A stretch of 64,000 nt of DNA. Source: Microbulbifer guangxiensis (GTDB lineage: Bacteria; Pseudomonadota; Gammaproteobacteria; Pseudomonadales; Cellvibrionaceae). The DNA lies in the NCBI RefSeq assembly GCF_021729075.1, contig NZ_JAJSAQ010000001.1:195997-259996 (forward strand), given 5' to 3'. How positions within the stretch are numbered: the first letter of the stretch is position 1; every line of letters starts with the position of its first letter. The notes under the pieces were generated by a model, which was not told where the DNA came from, searched no databases, and worked only from the letters and a program-made list of their open reading frames with translations. This document shows, piece after piece, positions 10,534-19,724 of this stretch. A program made the position numbers and the translations under genes.

Positions 10534-11106
10534 ATGAACCCGATGCCGGGCCGCCATCGCGGCTTCACGCTGATCGAGCTGCTGGTGGTAATTGTCATCA
10601 TTGCCGTGCTCGCCGGTATGGCGATGGTTTCCCTGGGTGGAGCCGGTGCCCGTGCCTGGAGTGCGGAGGTTCAGCGGCTGGCAAACCTGCTGCAGTTGGT
10701 GGCTGACCGGGCCCTGATTGACAAGGCCCACTACGGTGTCGTGTTTGAAGAGGACAGCTACAGCGTTGTCCGCTTCGATGCGGTCACCCTGACCTGGGAA
10801 CCCCTTGCCGAAGCGGTGCAGGGCACTGCTGCTGCCCGCTTTGCCAGTCACCAGCTACCCGGAGATATTCGTCTCGAGGTTCTGAGCGAAGCCGAGATGC
10901 CGGTTTCCACCCCGACAGAATTTGCTGCCGACCGTCGAGAGGATGATGAGCCGGTTCCGCAGTTTGTCTCTCTGTCCAGTGGTGAGGTCCTCCCCGCAGA
11001 AATTGGCGTTCAATTGCTGGAGAGCGGCAGGGTCCTGCGGGAGGCACGCCTGAATTACAGCAGCCTGCATGGGCTCGAGCTCGAATGGGGCGCCGCGGAT
11101 GACTAG
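10534..11106 (+). CDS. gspH: Minor pseudopilin GspH
   Basis: Pseudopilus subunit with leader MNPMPGRHRG cut before FTLIELLVV, Glu at +5. The rest is a variable beta-rich domain of about 150 residues ending ELEWGAADD. Assignment rests on the prepilin motif, length (190) and position between gspG and gspI. Its last bases overlap the gspI start. Confidence 0.9.
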   Translation: MNPMPGRHRGFTLIELLVVIVIIAVLAGMAMVSLGGAGARAWSAEVQRLANLLQLVADRALIDKAHYGVVFEEDSYSVVRFDAVTLTWEPLAEAVQGTAAARFASHQLPGDIRLEVLSEAEMPVSTPTEFAADRREDDEPVPQFVSLSSGEVLPAEIGVQLLESGRVLREARLNYSSLHGLELEWGAADD

Positions 11107-11503
11107 GCAGCGCGGCCGCAATTGGCATCAGAACCTCAATAGGCATCAGGGCTTCACCCTGATCGAGGTGCTGGTGGCACTGACCATTTTTGGTGTGATT
11201 GCTGCCAGCGTGCTCAGAACCATGCACGACAGCGTGCGCACCCAGGCCTACCTTGAGGAGCGTCTGGCAGCCAGCTGGGTTGCCCAGCAGGCTCTGGCAG
11301 AGATTCGCCTGCAGGCGCCCTGGCCACCACTGGGCAAGAAGTCCGAGCGTATCCCGCAGGGGCACGGCGAGTGGCTGGTGACCGCCAATGTCGAAGATAC
11401 CAGTGAGCCCCGGTTGCGCCATATCACCATCGAGGTGATGCGCCCCGATGCCGAGAATCCCGCCGTGACACTGGATGCCTGGGCGGCAGAGGAGTCGCGG
11501 TAG
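11099..11503 (+). CDS. gspI: Minor pseudopilin GspI
   Basis: Prepilin-type protein with leader ending NRHQG before FTLIEVLVAL (Glu at +5) and a small C-terminal domain containing AQQALAEIRL, typical of GspI. The ATG at 11099 overlaps the gspH stop (ATGACTAG); an upstream in-frame start at 11069 would give an overlong leader. Together with GspJ and GspK it forms the tip complex that starts pseudopilus assembly. Confidence 0.92.
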   Translation: MTRQRGRNWHQNLNRHQGFTLIEVLVALTIFGVIAASVLRTMHDSVRTQAYLEERLAASWVAQQALAEIRLQAPWPPLGKKSERIPQGHGEWLVTANVEDTSEPRLRHITIEVMRPDAENPAVTLDAWAAEESR

Positions 11504-12282
11504 TGAGGCGATATCGAGGTTTTACCCTGATCGAGATGATGGTGGTCCTCACCATTGTCGCCGTGATCAGCATTGGCTCCTACGCCCTGATGGACACCCT
11601 CAATGGTACTGACCGGATGCTTTCCGAGCGGGCAGAGGAAATGCGCCGGATGTCGATGGCCATGTACCGGATCGAAGATGACCTGCGCCAACTCACCGCC
11701 AGACCGGTAAAGAACCCCTATAGCGGTTACGAGCCGGCACTCAGGGGCGATGTGGATGAGCTGGAATTCACCCGGCTGGGTGCCGCCAATCTCACGGGTG
11801 AGCCCCGTGGAGAGCTACAGCGGCTGAGCTACAGCCTGGGCTTTGCAGAACAGGGTGCAGGTTTCGAGGAGGGCGGCGGGCTGCTCCTGCGCAGCCGCTG
11901 GCGGGTGCTGGACCGCGCCCCTGACACCGAACCCGTGTCCGAGCCGTTACTGCTCGGTATACAGACACTCGGTTTTCGCTACTACGACGCCGACAGCAAG
12001 GTCTGGTTGGCGGAGTGGCCCCCGTTGGATAGCCGCGGCCCGGTGGATGCGGTCGAGATCAGGCTACCGGACGCAGTGGAGCTGACGATGGAAACCAGTG
12101 TCGGAGAAATCCGCCGGGTATTTCCGCTGAACCGCTACGAGATGCTCGGGGCGACCGGTGCCGACGGTGGCGATGACAACACAGGCCCGTCACCCGATCC
12201 GGGCGACAGTTTGCAGGATGATGCCGGGCAGGACGACGGCGCCGGCGGGTCCGATAGTGAACAGTCGGGGGGGCAACGATGA
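11503..12282 (+). CDS. gspJ: Minor pseudopilin GspJ
   Basis: Prepilin-type protein; leader MRRYRG before FTLIEMMVV, Glu at +5. The GspJ-like region RRMSMAMYRIEDDLRQLTARPV follows. The GTG start shares one base with the gspI stop (TAGTG). The 259-residue protein has an unusual Gly/Asp/Ser-rich tail after about residue 215 (TGADGGDDNTGPSPDPGDS), probably disordered. Part of the I-J-K tip complex. Confidence 0.93.
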   Translation: MRRYRGFTLIEMMVVLTIVAVISIGSYALMDTLNGTDRMLSERAEEMRRMSMAMYRIEDDLRQLTARPVKNPYSGYEPALRGDVDELEFTRLGAANLTGEPRGELQRLSYSLGFAEQGAGFEEGGGLLLRSRWRVLDRAPDTEPVSEPLLLGIQTLGFRYYDADSKVWLAEWPPLDSRGPVDAVEIRLPDAVELTMETSVGEIRRVFPLNRYEMLGATGADGGDDNTGPSPDPGDSLQDDAGQDDGAGGSDSEQSGGQR

Positions 12283-13292
12283 GTGCACGGCATGCCCCCA
12301 GGCGACTGGGCCATCAAAGGGGCGTGGCACTGGTGACGGTGTTGCTGCTGCTGGTTGTTGCGGTCGCCGCCCTGACCCACACCATTACCCGCAATCGTAT
12401 TGCAGTGACCCGCACCGCAGCCTTGCTCGCCAACGCGCAGCTGGCTGAGTTTGTCGGTGGCGCAGAGGCCTGGGCGCGGATTGCCCTGCAGCGTGACTAC
12501 GAGCAGGACAAGGAGCAGCCCGACTCAGCGGACACCGCTCTGGAAGCCTGGGCAGTTCCGGCGCTTTCATTCAACCCGGATAATGGGAAAATACGCATTA
12601 ATATCAAGGAGTTAAATTCTTGTTTTAATGTAAATAATCTGACTGAAACGGCCGGGCAATCCGAGCAGGGCCAGATCTTCGAGCGACTGGTACGCAACGT
12701 TACAGGCAAGTCTGACCTGGCCCGGGCAATTCAGGATTGGGTCGATGCCGGGGATACTCCGCTGGCGCCGGGTACCGAGGACGACGGGTATCTGGGCCGG
12801 GAATTGGCGCATCGGACGCCTGATGCACCGATTACCGATATCTCGGAGCTTGCGGCGGTGACGGGCATGGAGGCCGAGGATTGGGAGGCCCTGAGACCGC
12901 ACTTGTGTGCGCTGCCGGAGACCGGTACCGCGATCAACGTCAATTTCGCTTCGCCGGAACTGCTGTCAGCGATTGCCCCGCAGTCCCGCGCCAACGAGGT
13001 GGAAAGTTTCCGCGATGCCGACGGGGTCTTCACCGAGCGCAGCCAGCTGGAGGCCTATGGCCTGAACGCAGCCCCCGGCCTGGTATTTCACAGTCGCTAC
13101 TTCCTGGCCAGGATCGCGGTGCAGCTTGGAGAGCAGGGAGACCACCGGCAATACTGGGAGTCGCTATTGCAGCTGGATGAGCGCCGCGGCGAGGTGCGGG
13201 TGGTTCAGCGCCAGCGTCGTCCCTTTGCGGTTGGACAAATGGCTCAATTGCTGGATGAGACAGCGTCTGAAGTCTCGAAAATATCGAATTAA
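12279..13292 (+). CDS. gspK: Minor pseudopilin GspK
   Basis: Tip subunit of the pseudopilus. The leader ends HQRG before VALVTVLLLLVVAV; there is no Glu at +5, as is usual for GspK. The large alpha-helical domain (about residues 120-290) matches the family in length and in the stretch NVNFASPELLSAI. It overlaps gspJ by ATGA. A short AT-rich patch at 12585-12650 stands out from the GC-rich surroundings but does not break the frame. Confidence 0.93.
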   Translation: MSARHAPRRLGHQRGVALVTVLLLLVVAVAALTHTITRNRIAVTRTAALLANAQLAEFVGGAEAWARIALQRDYEQDKEQPDSADTALEAWAVPALSFNPDNGKIRINIKELNSCFNVNNLTETAGQSEQGQIFERLVRNVTGKSDLARAIQDWVDAGDTPLAPGTEDDGYLGRELAHRTPDAPITDISELAAVTGMEAEDWEALRPHLCALPETGTAINVNFASPELLSAIAPQSRANEVESFRDADGVFTERSQLEAYGLNAAPGLVFHSRYFLARIAVQLGEQGDHRQYWESLLQLDERRGEVRVVQRQRRPFAVGQMAQLLDETASEVSKISN

Positions 13293-13303
13293 AACAACTA
13301 GTT

Positions 13304-14626
13304 ATGATTAAAAAGTCAAGCCCCGCCGAGGGGCGTCCAAACACTTCGGGACAGATTCGTTTGCTGCGCATTGTCGATGCACCGGCGGATAGCGGCCTCG
13401 CCCTGCAGCAGTGGGCCGGGGAGGGCTGGCGCACCTGTGCCTTGCCCGATGCCGCCAGGGCCGCATTTGCCCTGGCGGAGGGCGCTGACGTTCATGCCGA
13501 CTCTGAACACTCGACGCCACCAACGTTGGAAGAAGGGGACAAAGTGCTCCTGCTGCTGCCCGGTCACTGGGTCTGGAGCGGAACCGAAGACATTCCCAGG
13601 GCTGCGCGACGGCAGCCGCAGGCGGTGGGCTACATGGTGGAGGAGCGCCTCGCCGGTGATGTGGAGGACCTGCACTTCGTTTCCCAGCCCCGCCAGGGCG
13701 AGCGCTGCTCTGTCTATGCCGTCGATCGCGAGCGGATGGCGGCAGTGCTCGAAGCCGTGACCGTGATGGAATTACCGGTACTTGCAGTGATCCCGGAATA
13801 CCAGTTACTCGACCGCGGAGGCGATGCCAACCTCCTTTGGGTCGACGGTGAACGTGTCCACCTCTGGCAGGGTGAGGGCCATGGGCTTTCGATGCGGCGG
13901 CAACACCTGCAGCCGGTCATCGAGAGCCTGGCCCAAGGCGGCACGGAGGATCCGCAGGCGCCTGACAATGCCCCCGAAAGCCGAGGGCTCGAGGTTCTCG
14001 GGCCGGTCGATGACATGTTTGCGGCTGAGCTGAGAACCCTGTTCGGTGACAATTTGACGCTCACTGATGGATTTCCGGAGTCTGAGCTTCTGTCGCGCCT
14101 CAGGCCGGCACAACTGGCCAATCTGCTCAGCGGGGAGTTCAAGCCCGTGGAGCCCGCCGCCCAGCGGCACTGGTGGGCGCTGCCGGTCAAGGTGGCCGCC
14201 GCCTGCTTTGTGCTTCAGCTCGTGTTCTTTGTGGGTGCGGGGAGCTATTTCAACTGGCGTGCCGCTGCCGTGGAGGCCGAGGCTGAAGCCATGTTCAGCC
14301 GCCTTTTCCCCAACGATACCCCGCGGGCTGACATCCGGCGCCAGGTGGAGGGTTATCTGCGGCAGTCCTCCGGAACCGGAGGCGGCTTTGAAAACATGCT
14401 CCAGCATCTCAGTCGTGTCTGGGCGCAGAGCCGCAGCCAGGGCCTGAAACTTCAGTCCCTGCGTTTCGACGGCACCCGTGGTGACATGGTGCTGCAATTG
14501 CAGGCCAAGAATCTCTCTGACCTGGACAGCGTGGTGGGCCAGCTCTCCGCTGGGCAGATCCGCGCGGAACTGCTAGCGGCGAATGAATTGGAAGATGGTG
14601 TTTCCGGCCGAATCCGTCTCCGCTGA
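13304..14626 (+). CDS. gspL: Type II secretion protein GspL
   Basis: Bitopic platform protein that recruits the GspE ATPase. It has a cytoplasmic actin-like domain (about residues 1-285, with LLLLPGHWVWSGTEDIPRAA and YMVEERLAGDVEDLHF). One membrane helix follows (about 295-320, WWALPVKVAAACFVLQLVFF), then a periplasmic ferredoxin-like domain. The 440-residue length fits. It begins 11 nt after gspK; no strong ribosome site precedes the ATG. Confidence 0.93.
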   Translation: MIKKSSPAEGRPNTSGQIRLLRIVDAPADSGLALQQWAGEGWRTCALPDAARAAFALAEGADVHADSEHSTPPTLEEGDKVLLLLPGHWVWSGTEDIPRAARRQPQAVGYMVEERLAGDVEDLHFVSQPRQGERCSVYAVDRERMAAVLEAVTVMELPVLAVIPEYQLLDRGGDANLLWVDGERVHLWQGEGHGLSMRRQHLQPVIESLAQGGTEDPQAPDNAPESRGLEVLGPVDDMFAAELRTLFGDNLTLTDGFPESELLSRLRPAQLANLLSGEFKPVEPAAQRHWWALPVKVAAACFVLQLVFFVGAGSYFNWRAAAVEAEAEAMFSRLFPNDTPRADIRRQVEGYLRQSSGTGGGFENMLQHLSRVWAQSRSQGLKLQSLRFDGTRGDMVLQLQAKNLSDLDSVVGQLSAGQIRAELLAANELEDGVSGRIRLR

Positions 14627-14665
14627 CGGCGTCAGTTCCGCTGAACATAACGAAGTAGTCGAACT

Positions 14666-15151
14666 ATGAAAGAGCAGATAGAGCAATTACGGCAAAAGTG
14701 GAAGACGTTACCCCCCGGTGACCGGCGGGCGCTCGGTATCCTCGGGCTCTTCCTTGGCAGTCTCTTTGTCGTTTTCGGCCTGTTCCTGCCTGCCAAGAAT
14801 TATTTCGAGGCGGCACAGGCGCGCACGGTCGAGGCCCGTGAGCTGCTGGCCTGGATGCAGCAGCAGCGACCGGTGCTGGAGCAGATCGGCAGTAGCCACA
14901 AGCCATCGAGTGCCAGTGGCACGCTGCTGCAGCGAGTCACCGCCGCCGCAGAGCAGAGGAAGATAGCCATCAAGCGCTTCGAGCCGGAGGGCGACGGGCG
15001 TGTCCGCCTGTGGATCGAACGCGCCCGCTACCAGGATCTGCAGCCCTGGCTTAACAGCCTGCTGCAGCAGGGCATCACAATCCACACGGTAAACATGGAT
15101 GGCCTTGGAGAAGAGGGCATGGTGTCTGCGCGTCTGACTCTTGAGGGTTGA
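14666..15151 (+). CDS. gspM: Type II secretion protein GspM
   Basis: Small inner-membrane partner of GspL. One membrane segment (about residues 25-45, LGILGLFLGSLFVVFGLF) is followed by a periplasmic ferredoxin-like domain ending SARLTLEG. The 161-residue length is usual. Last gene of the operon; no gspN or gspO follows, so the prepilin peptidase must be encoded elsewhere. Confidence 0.92.
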   Translation: MKEQIEQLRQKWKTLPPGDRRALGILGLFLGSLFVVFGLFLPAKNYFEAAQARTVEARELLAWMQQQRPVLEQIGSSHKPSSASGTLLQRVTAAAEQRKIAIKRFEPEGDGRVRLWIERARYQDLQPWLNSLLQQGITIHTVNMDGLGEEGMVSARLTLEG

Positions 15152-15356
15152 TGATGTCCGGCTCTTCGGAATGTTCGCACGGTATTTTGGCTTTAATCTT
15201 CGAATAAATCGTGGGTTTGTTCCTTTTTGGGGGTAATCCTTGCTGTTTAATCGACTGAGGGCGTCATGTGAGAGCGGTCAGCAGCAAAGCTGATACTGGC
15301 AGAAAATGCCTCAGAGGGCCCTATACTGAAGGTAACTTGAAGAAATAGGTGCCACC

Positions 15357-15629
15357 ATGCTCTTTAAAGATACCGCAACCAACCATCTCGTCGAGGTCGC
15401 CGATATCGTTACTCTCTCCAATCCCTATGAGTTGACCGTGGTCGGCCGGTACCTGTGGGGAGAGGAGGTTCAGGATCCCGAAGTATTCGATAAGACACAG
15501 CTCAGCTTCCTGTCCGGGGAATCACTGCCACGTTGCTGGCATGACAGCCGCTACCGGGATCGCGAAGTGCGCCGCTTGCGCTGTGGTACTCGCGCCGCAG
15601 AGGACAGCGACTACTACCAGGGCGCGTGA
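15357..15629 (+). CDS. Small conserved protein of unknown function
   Basis: A 90-residue soluble protein starting MLFKDTATNHLVEVADIVTL, with the stretches GEEVQDPEVFDKTQLSFLSGE and LPRCWHDSRYRD. It resembles short proteins in pseudomonads and relatives that are sometimes labelled acetyltransferase without an acetyltransferase domain. I do not know its function. It sits alone 205 nt after gspM, and the gap holds no other gene or clear terminator. Confidence 0.75.
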   Translation: MLFKDTATNHLVEVADIVTLSNPYELTVVGRYLWGEEVQDPEVFDKTQLSFLSGESLPRCWHDSRYRDREVRRLRCGTRAAEDSDYYQGA

Positions 15630-15870
15630 TCCGTATCCCGCCGAGTGGGCCTGTGCGGAAACCCGGTGCCGCCGCCTCCTCGCGGTCGGGGGATCACGGT
15701 GAGGTGTTTGCTGGCTGGAGGCGCGACTGCCGGGGCTGCTTCCCATGCCCCGCTGCAGTCCAGGTGCACGTGAAGCCCGCTATGCGCGGGCCGGTGTGGG
15801 CAATTGGTGACGCTGTTCACCACTTTGCTAACCCTGTAAAATGCGCGCCAATTTTTAAGCGGGCTGTTAC

Positions 15871-16074
15871 ATGACGTTTGAACAGTTTGAAGAATACTCC
15901 CTGTGGCTGGGAGTAGGGGGCCTGATTCTTTTCATGGTCTTCATCGTTTGGAATCTGGCAAAAGAGTCTGAAGCGGGTCGGTTCGGTACCTTCATCCTGT
16001 TTCTCGCCCTGGGCCTTGGCCTGCTCGGGTTTGTCATCAAGACGGTTCTCGTCGAGGTCATGGGGATCGGTTAG
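15871..16074 (+). CDS. DUF2788 family membrane protein
   Basis: A 67-residue protein with two membrane segments (about residues 12-29 and 40-60) separated by the polar stretch NLAKESEAGRFG, the pattern I know from DUF2788 proteins of gammaproteobacteria. Function unknown. A TAAAAT box at 15837 lies at a fitting distance for its promoter. It stands alone upstream of the hybrid kinase gene. Confidence 0.8.
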   Translation: MTFEQFEEYSLWLGVGGLILFMVFIVWNLAKESEAGRFGTFILFLALGLGLLGFVIKTVLVEVMGIG

Positions 16075-16198
16075 TGCCGGGGAGTGTGGTCGCGTCCGTG
16101 CCCGATGGTTCACCATGGCGCGGCTGTGGCTCCCGGGCTTTCGCAGCGAAGAGTCCATGCCGCCGGATGGTGGCGCACCGTATTCTGGGAAGGGATTC

Positions 16199-18409
16199 AT
16201 GCCCATATTTGATCGTCCGGAGCTGAAGGTCCAGAAAGACCGCCGTGTCTGCCGGGTAACCGACAACCGCATTGCCAAGTACAGTCGTCGGGGAATGCTG
16301 CTGTCCCTGCTGGCATTTGCCATCGCGATCGGGATTGGTGACCTGCGTATCGTTGCGCCAAAAATGGCGCTGGTCCTGGGGATCGGCCTGGTGCTGTTTA
16401 CCCTCTGGCGCGGCTACTATGTATTCCGGTTTTCTGCGCTCTATGCCACTGGTCCCAACCGATGGCGCCGACGCTATTTTCTCGCATCAACGGTCGGCGC
16501 CGCCTGGTGGGGCGTCATCCTCCTCTGCCACGTCTGGCTACTGGGTTTTGCGCCCGAGACCCATTTCCTGTGGCTTTACACCGTCATCTTCTGCTCCAGC
16601 GTCACTTCGGTGTTTTCCCCGTACCACCGCTTCCTGGCCTGGTTTATTGCCGGTTCGCTATTACCGGCGGCATTCAAGGCTTTTCTCTCAGGGGATGTGC
16701 TCGGCGGCATTTATGGTTTTCTCACCATCGCTTTCGTCTGGTTGACGGCCCATCAGGGGCGCCGGGACTCGGAAAATTACTGGGACAGGTTGTCGGCGAT
16801 GCAGGACCTGCAGACACGGGCCAGCAACCTTGCCGCTGCGCGCAAACACTCCGAGGCGGCGGTTGAGCTCACCAACGAGTTCGTGGCGAATATCGGCCAG
16901 GAGTTCCGCAGCCAGTTGTCCGACTCCCTTGGCGCGCTGGCGCTACTGGAGGCCGAGCCGCTGTCCGAGCGACAGCGCGAGTGGGTGCAGCTGGCCAAGA
17001 ACGCCGGCAGTCAGCAGCTCAAGCTGGTGGATAACGTGGGGCTTTTCACCCGGGTTGCCCGCAAGGATATCCGCCTGCGCCATGGTCCCTTCAACCTGGT
17101 CAAGACCATCGAGAAGTCGTTCAAGTTCGCCGCCAGGGCTGCCCATCGCCAGCGTCTTGAATTCAACTTCCAGATCGATGACAACCTGCCGGTGATGGCC
17201 ATCGGTGACAACCGCAAGACCTCGCAGCTGATCCGCAACTTGGTGGATTCCGCCACGGCCATCGCCCAGGTCGGTGAACTGTGGGGACAGGTGACCTTTC
17301 GCCCCAGCAACCAGGGTGAAGGGCAGTTGACGATCAGTCTCGTCGATGACGGCCGCGGGGAAATCCTGCCCGATGAAAGCGAGCTCTTCGGAGCCTTTTC
17401 GCGCCTCGATACCACCCAGGTCACCACCGGACTGGGACTTTCCATTGCCAAGGGCCTTGCAGAGGCCATGGGTGGGTACCTTCAGCTCCACTCGTCCCCG
17501 GACGGCAACCGTTATCACGTCGAGATCAAGCTCGAGATAGAGCCCAACCAGCGTGTGTACCTGACTCCCGACCGCAGGCTGCAGGACTGTGAAGTACTGG
17601 TCCTGCACCAGAAAGGGCTTTTCGTGGCGGGCCTGGTTCAGGTACTGCGTTCCTTCGGCATGGAGGTCACCTGCCTGAAGTGGCAGGCCGAGGGTGATGA
17701 TGAGCAGAAAGCGACCCTGCTTCGCTCGATCGAGCGCCGCCAACTGGTATTGCTCGCTCCGGCCATGGGCGACGAAACGTTGCTTGCGGAAGCTGCCGGG
17801 ATCTTCGCCGGTGAGGGTGTCGATCCCGAGGGCTGCCCGCTGATCTGTCTCGGTGGTTATGGGCAGAAACCGGCGTTTGCGCCGCTGATGCAGGCGGTTC
17901 CCGGCGCCATGTACCTCGGGCGACCGGTCACTCGCAAAGAGCTGCACGACGCGCTGATCAGCCGCCTGTTCGGCGGCAGCCGCAAGCCGAGCCGGCGGAT
18001 TGTCTCCAGCAGTGGTGTATCACCACGTCAACGCAACCTGCTGTTGATCGAGGAGTCCCGTCAGCACCAGGGGGTGACAGAAGAAATGCTGCAGGCCCTG
18101 GGTTACCGGGTCGATGTGGCCTCGTCCGTGGAGAACGCCCTGGAGCGCCTGCCGGAAGGGCAATACGACATGATTCTGGTGGATTGCCAGCAGAATACCG
18201 AGCACAGTGCGGAGATCATCGAGAGTCTGCGACACTGGGAGTCTGAGCACTCTCCGGACGATCGGCTGCCGATCGTTGCCCTGACCAGCACGACTGAGGA
18301 GCAATTCGAGGGTCGTTGCCTGGCGGCAGGCATGGACGACTTCCTGACCAAACCGCTGGCCAAGGAGCCGCTCCGGGAGACGCTGGAGCGCTGGCTGGGA
18401 AACGACTGA
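16199..18409 (+). CDS. Degenerate hybrid sensor histidine kinase
   Basis: A 736-residue membrane protein: several N-terminal membrane segments (about residues 30-190), a HisKA-like helix pair, a HATPase domain, a divergent receiver-like segment and a C-terminal receiver. In the H-box, ANIGQEFRSQLSDS aligns with the usual ANMSHELRTPLNAI, so the phosphoacceptor His is Gln (Q234) and the following Pro is Gln. The N-box reads NLVDSA (from N347), without its second Asn. The G1 box DDGRGE and G2 box TGLGLSIAKG are kept. The last receiver keeps phosphoacceptor Asp D662 (ILVDCQ), a Thr/Ser and LTKPL. GGGAAGGG before the ATG at 16199 supports that start. It may act as a scaffold or phosphatase rather than a kinase; that is inference. 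Confidence 0.88.
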   Translation: MPIFDRPELKVQKDRRVCRVTDNRIAKYSRRGMLLSLLAFAIAIGIGDLRIVAPKMALVLGIGLVLFTLWRGYYVFRFSALYATGPNRWRRRYFLASTVGAAWWGVILLCHVWLLGFAPETHFLWLYTVIFCSSVTSVFSPYHRFLAWFIAGSLLPAAFKAFLSGDVLGGIYGFLTIAFVWLTAHQGRRDSENYWDRLSAMQDLQTRASNLAAARKHSEAAVELTNEFVANIGQEFRSQLSDSLGALALLEAEPLSERQREWVQLAKNAGSQQLKLVDNVGLFTRVARKDIRLRHGPFNLVKTIEKSFKFAARAAHRQRLEFNFQIDDNLPVMAIGDNRKTSQLIRNLVDSATAIAQVGELWGQVTFRPSNQGEGQLTISLVDDGRGEILPDESELFGAFSRLDTTQVTTGLGLSIAKGLAEAMGGYLQLHSSPDGNRYHVEIKLEIEPNQRVYLTPDRRLQDCEVLVLHQKGLFVAGLVQVLRSFGMEVTCLKWQAEGDDEQKATLLRSIERRQLVLLAPAMGDETLLAEAAGIFAGEGVDPEGCPLICLGGYGQKPAFAPLMQAVPGAMYLGRPVTRKELHDALISRLFGGSRKPSRRIVSSSGVSPRQRNLLLIEESRQHQGVTEEMLQALGYRVDVASSVENALERLPEGQYDMILVDCQQNTEHSAEIIESLRHWESEHSPDDRLPIVALTSTTEEQFEGRCLAAGMDDFLTKPLAKEPLRETLERWLGND

Positions 18410-18442
18410 AAACGCAGCGGAGCCGTTGGCAGGTAACCGGGC

Positions 18443-19660
18443 TCAGCGGGGTGCCTGCCGGTGCTCGCCCGCCCAGTCCGGCAGGCGCAACACGATCAGC
18501 GCCGATACTCCCAAAAAGAGCGCCGAAGCCCAGAGGCAACCGGTCAGGCCGCTCGCCTGGAAAAGCCAGCCCGACAGTAGGGTTCCCGCCAGGCGCCCGG
18601 CGGCGTTGGCCATGTAGTAGAAGCCCACATCCATCGACACGCCGTCCTCCCGCGCGAATTGCACGATCAGGTAGCTGTGCAGGCCCGAATTGACCGCAAA
18701 CACTCCACCGAACAACAGTAGCCCGGCAATGATGGTGACCTGAGCTGGTATCGACGAGCTGAGCAGCAGGGCGATGGCGGCGGGGACGATACCCAGGCAC
18801 AGTGCCCACAGAAATGCCGAGCGTCCCCCGGGACTGCCTCCGGTGATGCGAGGGGCCTGGGACTGGACCACGCCGTAGCCAATGACCCATAGGGCGAGAA
18901 AGCCGCCAACCTGCCAGTGATCCCACCCAAAGGTGCTGCTCAGGTAGACGGGCAGGGCCACCACGAACCAGACATCACGGGCAGCGAACAGGAATACCCG
19001 GGCTGCCGCGAGCAGGTTGACGCCCCGGCTCTTGGAGAAGATATCGCGGAATTTGCGCTTAGCGCTGGCCTTGCCAAGATCCTGCTTCAGCAGCAGGAGG
19101 CTGGCCATCCACACCAGGGCCAGTGCGGTGACCATCGCCAGCACGGCACCCCGGAATCCCCACGTGGCAAGCATCAGGCCGCCGAGGAAAAAGCCAACCC
19201 CCTTGAGCGCATTCTTGGAACCGGTCAGGAGTGCCACCCAGTGGTAAAGGCGGCCTGGTTCGCGATTCGAAACCAGCAACTTGATCGCACTCTTGGCACT
19301 CATTTTGTTGAGATCCTTGGCGATCCCGGACAGGGCCTGCGCGGACATGACCCAGGGCACTGTAAGGCGGCTCTCCGGTACCAGCAGCATGGCCAGCGCG
19401 ATGACCTGCAGACCGAGCCCGATATTCATCGTCCGGTTCAGTCCAATCAGGGCGCCGAGCCAGCCACCAACCAGGTTGGTGACTACCCCAAATGCCTCAT
19501 AGAAGACGAACAGCAGGGCGATCTCGAGTGGGCTGTAGCCGATCTGGTGGAAGTACAGCACCACCAGCATGCGCAGTGCGCCATCGGTCAGGGTGAATGC
19601 CCAGTAATTCCCGGTAACCACCATGTATTGGCGTAGTTCCGGGGAGAGTGATGCCAACAT
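18443..19660 (-). CDS. arsJ: Organoarsenical efflux MFS transporter ArsJ
   Basis: Twelve-helix major-facilitator protein of 405 residues, starting MLASLSPELRQYMVVTGNYWAFTLTDGALRM (residues 1-31). I recognise it as ArsJ from this start, from MSAKSAIKLLVSN and above all from context: it is the last gene of an arsR-GAPDH-arsJ unit. ArsJ exports 1-arseno-3-phosphoglycerate, the unstable product GAPDH makes when arsenate replaces phosphate. Breakdown of the product outside the cell releases arsenate, giving resistance. It lies 64 nt after the GAPDH gene and converges on the hybrid kinase gene. Confidence 0.9.
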   Translation of the reverse strand: MLASLSPELRQYMVVTGNYWAFTLTDGALRMLVVLYFHQIGYSPLEIALLFVFYEAFGVVTNLVGGWLGALIGLNRTMNIGLGLQVIALAMLLVPESRLTVPWVMSAQALSGIAKDLNKMSAKSAIKLLVSNREPGRLYHWVALLTGSKNALKGVGFFLGGLMLATWGFRGAVLAMVTALALVWMASLLLLKQDLGKASAKRKFRDIFSKSRGVNLLAAARVFLFAARDVWFVVALPVYLSSTFGWDHWQVGGFLALWVIGYGVVQSQAPRITGGSPGGRSAFLWALCLGIVPAAIALLLSSSIPAQVTIIAGLLLFGGVFAVNSGLHSYLIVQFAREDGVSMDVGFYYMANAAGRLAGTLLSGWLFQASGLTGCLWASALFLGVSALIVLRLPDWAGEHRQAPR

Positions 19661-19724
19661 AGCTTGTTATGGTTTTCGTAAATTTGGTGGTTGCCGTTCA
19701 GATCCGTGCCGCGGGGCGGCTTGG

